From an uncultured Lachnospiraceae bacterium (GTDB lineage Bacteria; Bacillota; Clostridia; Lachnospirales; Lachnospiraceae), in NCBI GenBank assembly GCA_902780385.1, contig CACZFF010000019.1:27211-91210 (forward strand): a stretch of DNA of 64,000 bases, written 5' to 3'. How positions within the stretch are numbered: the first letter of the stretch is position 1; each line of letters begins with the position of its first letter. Position numbers and translations under genes: made by a program. The notes below the pieces were generated by a model, which was not told where the DNA came from, did no database searches, and saw only the letters and a list, made by a program, of their open reading frames with translations. Below, one piece after another: positions 7,190-16,191 of this stretch.

Positions 7190-9619
7190 ATGATTAAGAT
7201 AGGGATGTTGATTGCGGACCGCTATGAGGTACTGGAAAAAGTCGGTACCGGAGGCATGTCCGATGTATATAAAGCAAAAGACCACCGGCTCAACCGCATG
7301 GTGGCTGTAAAGGTGCTCAAACAGGAGTTTTCGGAGAACGCGACGTTCGTCTCCAAGTTCCGTGTAGAAGCGCAGGCCGCAGCCGGCCTGATGCACCCCA
7401 ATATCGTCAATGTTTATGATGTCGGCGAGGAAAAGGGCACCTACTACATTATCATGGAACTGGTGAACGGCATCACGCTCAAGCGGTATATTGAGAAGAG
7501 GAAGAGACTTTCCACCCGCGAGGCCGTAACGGTTGCCATCCAGGTCGCCATGGGCCTGGCGGCTGCCCACAGGGGCCATATTATCCACAGGGATATCAAG
7601 CCTCAGAATATCATCATTTCCAAAGAAGGCAAAGTCAAGGTGACGGACTTCGGAATCGCGAAGGCCTCCACCAGCAATACCATTACCTCCAACGTCATGG
7701 GGTCGGTCCATTATACCTCCCCGGAGCAGGCGCGCGGAGGCTACAGCGATGAGAAGAGTGATGTCTATTCGCTGGGTGTGACATTGTACGAGATGCTGAC
7801 CGGCAAGGTACCCTACGACGGAGAGACGACCGTCGCCATTGCCCTGCAGCATATCCAGGATCCTTTCCCGTCGCCGCGGGAAATAGTCCCGGATCTTCCC
7901 TACAGCGTGGAACAGATCGTTCTCAAGTGCTGCGAGAAGAGTCCTGACCGCCGTTATCAGACTATGGATGAGCTGGCGGCAGACCTTCGACATTCACTCA
8001 GCGATCCCGAGGGGACTTTTGTCCATCGAATGGCGGAAGATAACCTTTCCGAGACCCGGTCCATGACTGCAAAGGACCGGGAGGAGATCCGACGCAGGAC
8101 ATCTGCGTCCGCTGGCACAGCAGGTGCGGCTGCCATGGCAGCGAAAGCAGGTACGGGCGCCAATGCAGGCGCAGCAGCTAATGCAGCCACGGCAGCGAAA
8201 GCAGGCACCGCAGCTAAAACATCTACGGCAGCCGGAGCAGCCGCAGCAGCCGGAGCAGAGACAGGCAGTCTGTCGCAGGAGACACGGGGATTTACGCCTG
8301 TCTCCGCAGGAAGCCGGGAGCAGAAAACAGGCAGTCTGAGCGCAGGTACAGGGGGCTCCTCACAGGGAAACCTGTACAGTGAAGGCGGAAAAGGAGGAGA
8401 AGATCAATATCCTCCGGAAGATGACATGGTCCTCGACAACTATCCGGAAGAGGATCAGGAAGACGAAGAGATCGCCGAGGATGAGCGCCGTCTCGACAGG
8501 ATCATACAGATCCTTTCCGTCGTCGCAGTTGTTGTCATCGGCATAGTGATCATCCTGGTCGCCATGAACCGCAGAGCTGCTTCTGCAAAGAAGGAGGTCG
8601 CGCAGACAGAACAGACAGTGCAGACTGATACGCAGACGCAGGATGAGAATACACAGGATGATACGACTCAGGAGCAGGAGCAGGAAGATACCCCCGTGAT
8701 GGCTGTCATGCCCAAAGTCATCGGCAAGACCCAGGAGGATGCCGAGGCCGCGCTTGAACGGGCAAATCTCAAGAGCAGCATCAGCTATGGCACATCAGAT
8801 GTTTATGAAGACGGTGTTGTCATGGATGCCAGCGTCGGAGAGGGAGAACGGATCGAAGAGGGCACAGTGGTGGCCCTTACCGTTGCCAAAGTCAAAATGG
8901 TTACCGTAACCGACGTCACAGGCAAAAAACAGGCGGACGCCGAAAAAGAGCTGCAGCAGCTTGGCCTGATGACCGCCATTGAAGAAGTCTACAGTGAAGA
9001 TACCAGGGAAGGGTACGTGGAGAACCAGGATCCGGGCAAAGGACGCGAAGTTGCTGCCGGAACGGTCGTAACCTTATATGTGAGCCAGGGACCGGACCGG
9101 ACCGGAATGGTACAGGTGCCTAATATTCTGGGCATGACAGAGCAGGAGGCCTCCGCTGCACTGCTTCAGGTGGGCCTGACGCCCGGCGAGACGACCGTCA
9201 CGGATACAAGCGGACGTTATGATCCCGGTATAGTCATCGGACAGTCCATCGAAAAGGATGAATATGTAGAGGAAGGGACGCAGATCGACATGGAACTGAG
9301 CGGGGAGCCCCGTTACAGCTATTCCGCCAGGATCGAGGCACCCAGATACAGCGAGGACCCCGATTATGAGAAGGGAACCCCTGTCACACTGACAATCAGG
9401 ACTGACGACGGCAAGGAGCTTCTGAATGTGACCACATCGGAGTTCCCCTACCAGGTTTCCTTTACAGGGATCCCTTATTCCGAGGCGACTCTCTATCTGG
9501 AATATACCAATGTCAGCATTGAATATTCACAGACCGGAGAGACCGGAGCGGCCTCTGAGACAATAGAGCACGAGGAAAAGAAGGAACTGACCCGAAAACT
9601 CGTCTTCACCAAAGACTGA
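7190..9619 (+). CDS. prkC: PASTA-domain Ser/Thr protein kinase PrkC/StkP
   Basis: This membrane receptor kinase senses muropeptides or lipid II through extracellular PASTA domains. The N-terminal kinase domain (residues 10-270) has GTGGMSDVY, VAVK, HRDIKPQN and DFGIAKA. A long Ala-rich, low-complexity cytosolic linker follows (residues about 305-360), then one membrane span (about 437-460), three PASTA repeats (about 505-700) and a C-terminal beta-rich region. The ATG at 7190 is 5 bases after GGAGG; the GTG at 7172 upstream has no such site. It pairs with the phosphatase gene upstream and rsgA downstream. Confidence 0.96.
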   Translation: MIKIGMLIADRYEVLEKVGTGGMSDVYKAKDHRLNRMVAVKVLKQEFSENATFVSKFRVEAQAAAGLMHPNIVNVYDVGEEKGTYYIIMELVNGITLKRYIEKRKRLSTREAVTVAIQVAMGLAAAHRGHIIHRDIKPQNIIISKEGKVKVTDFGIAKASTSNTITSNVMGSVHYTSPEQARGGYSDEKSDVYSLGVTLYEMLTGKVPYDGETTVAIALQHIQDPFPSPREIVPDLPYSVEQIVLKCCEKSPDRRYQTMDELAADLRHSLSDPEGTFVHRMAEDNLSETRSMTAKDREEIRRRTSASAGTAGAAAMAAKAGTGANAGAAANAATAAKAGTAAKTSTAAGAAAAAGAETGSLSQETRGFTPVSAGSREQKTGSLSAGTGGSSQGNLYSEGGKGGEDQYPPEDDMVLDNYPEEDQEDEEIAEDERRLDRIIQILSVVAVVVIGIVIILVAMNRRAASAKKEVAQTEQTVQTDTQTQDENTQDDTTQEQEQEDTPVMAVMPKVIGKTQEDAEAALERANLKSSISYGTSDVYEDGVVMDASVGEGERIEEGTVVALTVAKVKMVTVTDVTGKKQADAEKELQQLGLMTAIEEVYSEDTREGYVENQDPGKGREVAAGTVVTLYVSQGPDRTGMVQVPNILGMTEQEASAALLQVGLTPGETTVTDTSGRYDPGIVIGQSIEKDEYVEEGTQIDMELSGEPRYSYSARIEAPRYSEDPDYEKGTPVTLTIRTDDGKELLNVTTSEFPYQVSFTGIPYSEATLYLEYTNVSIEYSQTGETGAASETIEHEEKKELTRKLVFTKD

Positions 9620-9728
9620 TCGATCTCAGCCCCCGGCCTGCCCCGGGTCAGAGCCGGTTTCCCGCCAAACTGCCTTTCAATGCGCTCTGATGGTATTATA
9701 AAAATGTGACTTCAGCATGGGGAAATGC

Positions 9729-10637
9729 ATGCAGGGAAAAATCATTAAAAGCATAGCCGGTTTTTACGAAGTGGATACCGGAGACGATCTGTACCGCTGC
9801 CGGGCCAAGGGTATTTTCCGGGCCCTGGGCAAAAAGCCCCTCGTCGGCGATGACGTGGAGATCGATATAACAGATACAGTGAGTGACCCCAAAGAGGGGA
9901 ACGTAAGGGCGCTCCTGCCCAGAAAAAACGAACTGGTGCGTCCCAACGTGGCAAATGTGGACCAGGCACTTCTGATCTTCGCGATCACCCACCCCGCACC
10001 CAGCTACAACATGCTGGACCGCTTCCTGATCACCATGCAGGAGCGGGAACTGGACGCGATCCTCTGTTTCAACAAGCGCGATATAGCGACGGAAGAGGAG
10101 ATCCGGGAACTGCGGGAAACCTATGAGGCCTGCGGATGCACGGTCCTGTTCATCAGCAGTTTCATCCCGGAGAGTCTCGGTGCGGTAAAGGAAATCCTGC
10201 GGGGCAAGACTACTGTCCTGACCGGTCCCAGCGGTGCCGGCAAGTCCACCCTGATCAACACACTCTGCCCGAATGCGAATATGCAGACCGGCGAGCTGTC
10301 CCGCAAAATCCGCCGGGGCAAAAACACCACCCGCCACGTGGAGCTGCTTGCTGCGGGCACGGACGAGGAGTTCAGGGACACCTGGGTAGTCGATACGCCG
10401 GGATTTACCTCTCTGTGGGTCCAGGACATTGAACCCGACCGCCTGCACTACTATTACCCCGAATTCGAAAAGTGGGAGCCGGACTGCAGATTTAAAGGGT
10501 GCATCCACATCAATGAGCCCGACTGCGCTGTGAAAGCCGCCCTCGAGCGGGGAGAGATCAGCAGGATCCGCTATCGCAACTACTGCGAGATCTACGACGA
10601 ACTCCGCGGCAGGCGTCCTGTCTACATTAAAAAATAA
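9729..10637 (+). CDS. rsgA: Ribosome small-subunit-dependent GTPase A
   Basis: RsgA is a circularly permuted GTPase that checks 30S subunit maturation. It has an N-terminal OB fold, then the permuted G motifs: NKRD (G4), GPSGAGKSTLIN (G1), DTPGF (G3), and a C-terminal zinc site with Cys, Cys, His and Cys (C-x4-C-x-H-x5-C type). I prefer ATG 9729, preceded by GGGGAAA and giving the family-typical MQGKIIK start; an upstream in-frame ATG at 9717 has no ribosome binding site. The prkC-rsgA order is conserved in Firmicutes. Confidence 0.95.
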   Translation: MQGKIIKSIAGFYEVDTGDDLYRCRAKGIFRALGKKPLVGDDVEIDITDTVSDPKEGNVRALLPRKNELVRPNVANVDQALLIFAITHPAPSYNMLDRFLITMQERELDAILCFNKRDIATEEEIRELRETYEACGCTVLFISSFIPESLGAVKEILRGKTTVLTGPSGAGKSTLINTLCPNANMQTGELSRKIRRGKNTTRHVELLAAGTDEEFRDTWVVDTPGFTSLWVQDIEPDRLHYYYPEFEKWEPDCRFKGCIHINEPDCAVKAALERGEISRIRYRNYCEIYDELRGRRPVYIKK

Positions 10638-10700
10638 TGCTGCCTGCCAAAATAACAGAGCCATACCGATCAAAAACGGTGTGATACATTGAGACTTTAC

Positions 10701-10727
10701 AGCGGTCCCGAAAGGGGCCGCTTTTTT
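10701..10727 (+). terminator. Rho-independent terminator after rsgA
   Basis: A perfect 8-bp stem GCGGTCCC/GGGGCCGC with a GAAA tetraloop is followed by six T residues. It closes the housekeeping run that ends with rsgA. Confidence 0.9.
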
Positions 10728-10740
10728 CTGCAGCAAAACC

Positions 10741-10856
10741 CTGCCGACGCATGCTGTGCATGTGCCGGTTTGCAAATACCGAAACATTTCCTGACTCACG
10801 CACAGTCGCTGCATCCTGCCGGCGCATGCTGTGCCTGTGCCCCTGTGCCGGCTTGC
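10741..10856 (+). repeat. Imperfect direct repeat between rsgA and the FNT gene
   Basis: 10741-10773 and 10816-10856 share CTGCCGRCGCATGCTGTG followed by TGTGCCGG and TTGC blocks; the second copy has an 8-base internal duplication. No gene is visible between 10638 and 11003; the gap holds the terminator, this repeat and the promoter of the next gene. Confidence 0.6.
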
Positions 10857-10948
10857 ACAGCAGACAATCCGGCTGGACATTGTCTGAGAGGCAATGCATT
10901 ATTGAATTGAAAAAATAATAAAAAACCTGCGCTTCCTGTACTTCCTTC

Positions 10949-10977
10949 TTGCCATGATGTCAGGGAGGCGTTAGAAT
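10949..10977 (+). promoter_or_regulatory. Sigma-A-type promoter of the FNT channel gene
   Basis: TTGCCA (10949-10954), a 17-bp spacer and TAGAAT (10972-10977) stand 27 bases before the start codon, with AGGAGG at 10987-10992. Confidence 0.65.
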
Positions 10978-11003
10978 AGTTCATTCAGGAGGTTTGATGA
11001 ATT

Positions 11004-11618
11004 ATGAATTATTTAAAAACATTTCTTTTCGGCATTCTGGCAGGAATATCGATCTCGATCGGCGGGACTGTATTCCTGTCCCTGGACAACAAGGTGCTTG
11101 GAGCCGTCTTTTTTACCGTCGGCCTTTTCACTGTATGCACCTTCGGATTTGATCTTTTCACAGGTAAGGTATGTTACGTATTCGACCGGGACCTTCCTTA
11201 TGCCCTGGGTGTGGTCGTCATGTGGCTGGGCAACTTCGCGGGCGCCTGGCTGACCGCTTTTGCGGAGAGCCTGACCAGGATCGGCCCCGCCCTTCAGGAG
11301 AAGGCGGCTGCCATGTGCGCCGTGAAATCCGGCGATACATTCCTGAGCCTTTTCATACTGGGAATATTCTGTGATATCCTGATCTATATCGGTGTAGACG
11401 GCTACAACAAGAACCCTCATGAAGTGGGCAAATATCTGTCACTCCTCTTCGGTGTGACGGTATTTATCCTGTGCGGGACAGAGCACTGCGTCGCGGATAT
11501 GTACTATTTTTCGATCGCGGGTATGTGGAATCCGCACACACTGCTGTGTCTGCTTGTGATCTCGCTGGGAAATGCTTTTGGCGGAGTCCTGCTGCCCCTG
11601 GTGCGCAGACTGAGATAG
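11004..11618 (+). CDS. Formate/nitrite transporter family channel
   Basis: This integral membrane protein has about six hydrophobic segments. The FNT-family signatures are GAVFFTVGLFTV...FTGKV in the first half and EHCVADMYYF in the second, matching the EHSVANM segment that carries the pore histidine in FocA. At 204 residues it is clearly shorter than FocA or NirC (about 260-285), mainly through short loops and N terminus. Likely substrates are small monovalent anions such as formate, nitrite or hydrosulfide; which one cannot be told. It has its own promoter and stands alone. Confidence 0.85.
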   Translation: MNYLKTFLFGILAGISISIGGTVFLSLDNKVLGAVFFTVGLFTVCTFGFDLFTGKVCYVFDRDLPYALGVVVMWLGNFAGAWLTAFAESLTRIGPALQEKAAAMCAVKSGDTFLSLFILGIFCDILIYIGVDGYNKNPHEVGKYLSLLFGVTVFILCGTEHCVADMYYFSIAGMWNPHTLLCLLVISLGNAFGGVLLPLVRRLR

Positions 11619-11657
11619 GAAGCCGGGAAGACGGGGAAGCCGGATGGTCCAATGTTT

Positions 11658-11741
11658 CCGTATTGGCTGAAAATCCCCGTATTAGCCGAAAGTTCCCGTA
11701 TTAGCTGAAAGTTCCCGTATTGGCTGATCGTTCCCCGTATG
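11658..11741 (+). repeat. Four tandem 19-20 bp repeats upstream of recD2
   Basis: CCGTATT occurs at 11658, 11677, 11696 and 11715, with a partial fifth unit (CCGTAT) at 11735; the unit is close to CCGTATTAGCTGAAAGTTC. The array ends just before the AGGAGG of recD2. It is direct, not palindromic, so it could be a multi-site operator or simply slippage-prone spacer DNA. Confidence 0.75.
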
Positions 11742-11758
11742 TAGGAGGTTTGGCATCT

Positions 11759-14185
11759 ATGGAAAAGCTGCGCTGCGTTGTCGAGCGCATTACCTACCAT
11801 AATGAGATGAACGGTTATTCCGTGATCCGGTGCAGGGCCAAGGGCTTCGGGGAACTGGTGACGGTAGTCGGAACCATGCCCGAGGTACATGTGGGAAGTG
11901 TCCTGCAGCTGACCGGCAGCTGGAAGATCAACGCAAAGTACGGCCGGCAGTTTTCCGCTGAGAGCTTCGAGGAGGCGCTCCCCGCGACAGTGTACGGAAT
12001 AGAAAAATATCTGGGGAGCGGACTGATCAGGGGGATCGGTCCCAAGTTTGCCCGCAGGATCGTGCAGACTTTCGGCAAGGATACGCTGGAGGTGATCGAG
12101 AGCGACCCGGACAGACTGCTTGGTGTGCCCGGAATCGGAAAGACACGTGTGGACCAGGTGAAAAAGAGCTGGCAGGAGCAGAAGGAGATCAAAAATATCA
12201 TGCTCTTTCTGCAGGGGCACGACGTGAGCACCAGCCACGCGACAAAGATCTTCAAGACCTATGGCTCCGAGAGTATTTCCATCGTTCAGGAAAACCCCTA
12301 TCGCCTGGCGGATGACATCTGGGGGATCGGCTTTAGGACCGCCGATATCATCGCGGAAAAAATGGGATTCGGCCATGATCGTTACGCCCGCCTGCGGAGC
12401 GGTCTTCTGTATTCACTGAATCGTCTTGCAGACGATGGTCACTGCTATGCCACCCGCAGTCTTCTGATCGGGAAGGCCGTTGAGCTTCTGGATGTAGAGG
12501 ACAATGTTCTCTCCCTGACCCTGGATGAAATGATCCGCGCGAGGGATGTGATCGTCGAGCCGGACGTGGACAGGCTTAAAGAGCGGGTAAGGGCAGCGGA
12601 TGCCGGGCAGGACGTACCGCCTGATGAGGCAGGAAATTCAGGAGGATCTGCCGATCATCCGGGAACAGGAAAATCTGCCGATCATCCGGAAACAGAGGCA
12701 GAGTCTGCCGGGCAGTCGAAAACAAAGGCAGAGTCTGCAATCTATCTGCCTCCCTTTTTCTTTGCGGAGACAGGATGTGTGCGCAGACTCTGCAGGATCT
12801 TCGGCAACAGGGAAGGGATCACGATCAGGCCGGATGGATTGGAAGCCCGTGTTGCCCTAAAGACAGGAATGCAGTATGACCAGGTGCAGATGCAGGCGAT
12901 CCTGAAGGCTGTGCAGAGCAAGGTGCTGATCCTGACAGGCGGACCGGGCACCGGCAAGACAACAACGACCCTGGGCATTATCACCGCTTTTCGAACTGCC
13001 GGTGCCAAAATCCTGCTTGCAGCGCCGACAGGCCGCGCCGCAAAGCGTCTCTCCGAGGCGACCGGAATGGAGGCGAAGACCATCCACCGCCTTTTGGAGG
13101 CGAAACCGCCGGAAGGATACCAGAAAAACGAGGAGAATCCTCTCGAGGGCGATGTGCTCATTGTGGATGAGTGCTCCATGATCGATCTGCTGCTCTTCTA
13201 CAATCTTCTGAAAGCGGTCCCTGATACTATGACCCTCATACTGGTCGGTGATATCGACCAGCTTCCCAGCGTGGGGGCGGGAAATGTCCTGAGGGACCTC
13301 ATTGAATCGGACTGCTTTCCGGTTGTGCGCCTGACCCGGATTTTCCGTCAGGCATCAAAGAGCAGGATCATTACAAATGCCCACCGCATCAACGCCGGGA
13401 AAATGCCGGACATCTCCAACGGCCGCGGCAGCGACTTCTTTTTTATGGACATGGAAAATCCCGTGAACCGCAGAAATCTGCAGGATATGGCGGAAAACGA
13501 GCTGAACGCCCGGGCTGCCCTGCAGACAATCGTTGACCTTGTCCGGACCAGGCTTCCCAACTATTACCGCATCCCTTCCTCGGAGATCCAGGTATTGACG
13601 CCCATGCAGAGAGGCATTGTGGGCGCCGCCAATCTCAATCAGGAGCTGCAGAAGGCTCTCAATCCGCCGGACAGGGACAGCGGAGCGCAGGGGCTCAGGC
13701 GCGGCGGCTTTGTCTTCCGCGCCCGTGACAAGGTCATGCAGATCCGCAACAACTACGACAAAGAAGTGTTCAACGGTGATATCGGTGTCGTGCGGTCGGT
13801 CGATCCGGAGGACAGAACGCTGATCGTCTGCTTTGATGACCGGGACGTTGAATACGACGTCTCCGAGCTGGATGAGCTGGTCCTCGCCTATGCCGCCACG
13901 ATTCACAAGGCGCAGGGATCCGAATACCCGATCGTCGTGATGCCGGTCCTTATGAACCACTATGTCATGCTGCAGCGCAACCTCATCTACACCGGGATCA
14001 CCCGGGCCAGAAAGGTGCTCGTGATCGCGGGAACGAAAAAAGCCCTGTCTTATGCGGTACACAATATTACTGTCGAAGACCGGAATACCCTGCTGTGCCT
14101 TCGGCTGCAAAGGGAGCTGCAGGGGGCGTCTTCCCATGATGCCCGGTTTCCACACCTGTACCAGCCTGGACATAACAGGCAATGA
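11759..14185 (+). CDS. recD2: ATP-dependent RecD2-type DNA helicase
   Basis: This is a 5'-3' superfamily 1B helicase of the RecD2 type, found in bacteria without RecBC and linked to repair and mismatch processing. It has an N-terminal OB/helix-hairpin-helix region (LGVPGIGKTRVDQ), Walker A GGPGTGKTTT near residue 395, DECSMID, VGDIDQLPSVGAG, and C-terminal IHKAQGSEYP and YTGITRARK. A hydrophilic repetitive insert (residues about 280-325, SADHP and AESA repeats) lies before the helicase core. The start ATG 11759 is 10 bases after AGGAGG; the open frame to 11720 has no initiation site. Confidence 0.93.
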   Translation: MEKLRCVVERITYHNEMNGYSVIRCRAKGFGELVTVVGTMPEVHVGSVLQLTGSWKINAKYGRQFSAESFEEALPATVYGIEKYLGSGLIRGIGPKFARRIVQTFGKDTLEVIESDPDRLLGVPGIGKTRVDQVKKSWQEQKEIKNIMLFLQGHDVSTSHATKIFKTYGSESISIVQENPYRLADDIWGIGFRTADIIAEKMGFGHDRYARLRSGLLYSLNRLADDGHCYATRSLLIGKAVELLDVEDNVLSLTLDEMIRARDVIVEPDVDRLKERVRAADAGQDVPPDEAGNSGGSADHPGTGKSADHPETEAESAGQSKTKAESAIYLPPFFFAETGCVRRLCRIFGNREGITIRPDGLEARVALKTGMQYDQVQMQAILKAVQSKVLILTGGPGTGKTTTTLGIITAFRTAGAKILLAAPTGRAAKRLSEATGMEAKTIHRLLEAKPPEGYQKNEENPLEGDVLIVDECSMIDLLLFYNLLKAVPDTMTLILVGDIDQLPSVGAGNVLRDLIESDCFPVVRLTRIFRQASKSRIITNAHRINAGKMPDISNGRGSDFFFMDMENPVNRRNLQDMAENELNARAALQTIVDLVRTRLPNYYRIPSSEIQVLTPMQRGIVGAANLNQELQKALNPPDRDSGAQGLRRGGFVFRARDKVMQIRNNYDKEVFNGDIGVVRSVDPEDRTLIVCFDDRDVEYDVSELDELVLAYAATIHKAQGSEYPIVVMPVLMNHYVMLQRNLIYTGITRARKVLVIAGTKKALSYAVHNITVEDRNTLLCLRLQRELQGASSHDARFPHLYQPGHNRQ

Positions 14186-14265
14186 GACCGGGGTGACTGC
14201 AGATTTGTACAAACGATATTATGTGTATTATTTTTTTTATATAAACTGTATATATCGCTGAAAAT

Positions 14266-14308
14266 GTCCGTCCTGAAATTGTACTAATCTTAGGACGGAC
14301 TTATTGTT
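14266..14308 (+). terminator. Weak terminator-like hairpin after recD2
   Basis: GTCCGTCCT (14266-14274) pairs with AGGACGGAC (14292-14300) around a 17-base loop, followed by a T-rich but interrupted stretch. The remaining gap 14309-14510 holds only the marR leader; I see no gene there. Confidence 0.5.
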
Positions 14309-14510
14309 TGAACCTTTTTTTACCAGACAGATAGCATAGAAATAAAAACTGTGGTATGATTTCTGAAAGTATCTATTATCTGCATGCACAGGTTGTTCAG
14401 ACGGGGGGAGAATCCTGCAGGGAGGTTTTTGGCAGGGATATAAGAAAACCAGTCGTAGGTCGATAAATGGGATGCTTCATTATATCTTTTGAGGATAGGA
14501 GGAACAGTTA

Positions 14511-14933
14511 ATGAATAGTCTGGACAACTGTATTAATTTTCTGCTGACAGGGGCGCAGCATTCAGTTTTTCAGTACATGAAAAAGAATCTGGCTCAGTTT
14601 GATATCACGCCGATTCAGTATGGAGTGCTGGGATGTATATGGGAGTTTGATATGCACAATCCCAAAGACATTGCAGCTCACCTCGGAGTGGAGAATTCCA
14701 CTATTTCAGGCATCCTGGAACGCATGGAGAACAAGGGACTGATCCGTCGTATGATCGACAGTTCCGACAGACGTTTTATCCACATTGAACTTACAGACAT
14801 CTCCAAAAATATTGAGATTCCTGTCAGGACAGTTGTCACGGAAGTGGACAAGACTGTTCTTGAGCAGTTCAGTGAGGAGGAGATCGCAGTTCTCAAAAAC
14901 ATGCTCCGCAAGATCACTGCATTGGATCTTTAA
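14511..14933 (+). CDS. MarR-family transcriptional regulator
   Basis: This 140-residue winged-helix protein has the MarR layout: dimerisation helix, then ITPIQYGVLGCIWE, the recognition helix region DIAAHLGVENSTISGILERMENKGLI and the wing RMIDSSDRRFIHIELTD. AGGAGG stands 8 bases before the ATG. It lies directly before the etf genes and is followed by its own terminator. GTATAC-centred palindromes in the promoters of etfB and of the crotonase gene are plausible operators. MarR proteins commonly respond to aromatic acids or acyl-CoA thioesters, which would fit this neighbourhood; that is inference. Confidence 0.88.
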   Translation: MNSLDNCINFLLTGAQHSVFQYMKKNLAQFDITPIQYGVLGCIWEFDMHNPKDIAAHLGVENSTISGILERMENKGLIRRMIDSSDRRFIHIELTDISKNIEIPVRTVVTEVDKTVLEQFSEEEIAVLKNMLRKITALDL

Positions 14934-15019
14934 AATTATACATGTTTCGGGAATTTGAAGCTGTTGTGACAGGGACGGCAGCTGACGGATTCCTCTCGCA
15001 GAGCACTGCAATCATCAGG

Positions 15020-15050
15020 AAACCGGGTCGGATGACCCGGTTTTCTTTTT
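15020..15050 (+). terminator. Terminator after marR
   Basis: AACCGGGTC (15021-15029), a 4-base loop and GACCCGGTT (15034-15042) form a 9-bp stem followed by a T-rich run TTCTTTTT. Confidence 0.85.
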
Positions 15051-15112
15051 GTACACACCAAATGGCGCAGCTGCCCGGGGCGGAAGGCCGGTTATCGGAG
15101 GGCTGCTTTTCA

Positions 15113-15152
15113 TGGACAAAAAGATTACAGCATCCTATAATTGGTATACAAA
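15113..15152 (+). promoter_or_regulatory. etfBA promoter with palindromic operator
   Basis: TGGACA (15113-15118), exactly 17 bp, then a perfect TATAAT (15136-15141). The -10 runs straight into the palindrome-like TTGGTATACAAA (15141-15152), which would cover the transcription start. A very similar palindrome, TTAGTATACTAA, stands in the crotonase promoter region. The location fits repression by the adjacent MarR protein. Confidence 0.7.
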
Positions 15153-15220
15153 CTAATGGATCATTCACAGGTTTTCATAATGTGAAAGCAGGATGTGAAA
15201 GAAAGGGGATGTTGCAGCTG

Positions 15221-16174
15221 ATGAATATTATTGTGTGTGTCAAGCAGACACCGGAGGCGGGCAGGGGGGAAATGAACCCGGCAGCCGGAACAGTAGACCG
15301 CACCAGCCAAAAGCAGCTGATCAATCCATTTGATCTGTATGCCATGGAGGCTGCTCTGAGGGTGCAGGAGAAGGCGCCGGATACCAGGATCATAGCGCTG
15401 AGCATGGGACCGGCGTCCGCGGCAAGTGTTCTGCGGGACTGTATCGGTCTCGGAGCGGAGAACGGATATCTGGTCTGCGACCCTGCATTTGCGGGAACTG
15501 ATGTCCGCGGGACTGCCCAGATCCTTGCGCGGGCGGTCCGCGTCATCGAAAAGCGGGAAGGGATACGGGCGGACGCGGTTTTCTGCGGAGCGAAGACCGT
15601 AGACGGCGGTACGAGTATGCTGGGGCCGGAACTTGCCCAGTTCCTGGGAGTCCCCCAGGTGACCTATGCCCTGCACTGCAGTCTGATGCAGACACCGGAA
15701 GGGCAGGAGGAAACAGGTCAGCAGGAAGTGACCGGGAGAACTGGTCTGCAGGAAGTATCCGGGGAAACAAGTCTTAAAGAAGTGCCCGCAGGAACTGGTA
15801 TACAGGGTACGGCCCTTTGTGTGGAGAAGGAAGATGACAGGGGCAATCGGATCTACTGTCTTCCTTTGCCCTGTCTGGTTACTTTTACAAAGGCTTCCTT
15901 CCAGGTGCGCTATCCCTTGATCGCCCGTATCCTGGAGGCAGAGAGTATGGAACTGCCTGTACTTTCGGCAGGGGATATCCTTGCGGAAAACCTTACCGGC
16001 CATGGTATTTCTGAAGAGAATTCCGTTAAGGCGGGTCCTGACAAGGCCGCTATGCAGGTGCAGGAGGTAGAACTGCGGAAAATGGATAAGCAGAGCCAGA
16101 TCATTGAGGATCCGGACCCTGTAAAAGCTGTCACTGTACTGGCGCAGAGGCTGTTTTCGGAAGGTATTCTCTAG
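15221..16174 (+). CDS. etfB: Electron transfer flavoprotein, beta subunit
   Basis: EtfB carries electrons, with EtfA, between an acyl-CoA dehydrogenase and NADH or ferredoxin. The start MNIIVCVKQTPE, the NPFDLYAMEAAL segment and the VDGGTSMLGPELAQFL region mark the family. A repetitive insert at residues about 156-200 consists of 9-10 residue units (TGLQEVSGE, TSLKEVPAG and so on) and is not part of the normal fold. I chose ATG 15221; the frame is open upstream to 14942, but that crosses the marR terminator and promoter. It forms an operon with etfA 17 bases downstream. Confidence 0.93.
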   Translation: MNIIVCVKQTPEAGRGEMNPAAGTVDRTSQKQLINPFDLYAMEAALRVQEKAPDTRIIALSMGPASAASVLRDCIGLGAENGYLVCDPAFAGTDVRGTAQILARAVRVIEKREGIRADAVFCGAKTVDGGTSMLGPELAQFLGVPQVTYALHCSLMQTPEGQEETGQQEVTGRTGLQEVSGETSLKEVPAGTGIQGTALCVEKEDDRGNRIYCLPLPCLVTFTKASFQVRYPLIARILEAESMELPVLSAGDILAENLTGHGISEENSVKAGPDKAAMQVQEVELRKMDKQSQIIEDPDPVKAVTVLAQRLFSEGIL

Positions 16175-16191
16175 GCAGGAGGTGGTGCAGG

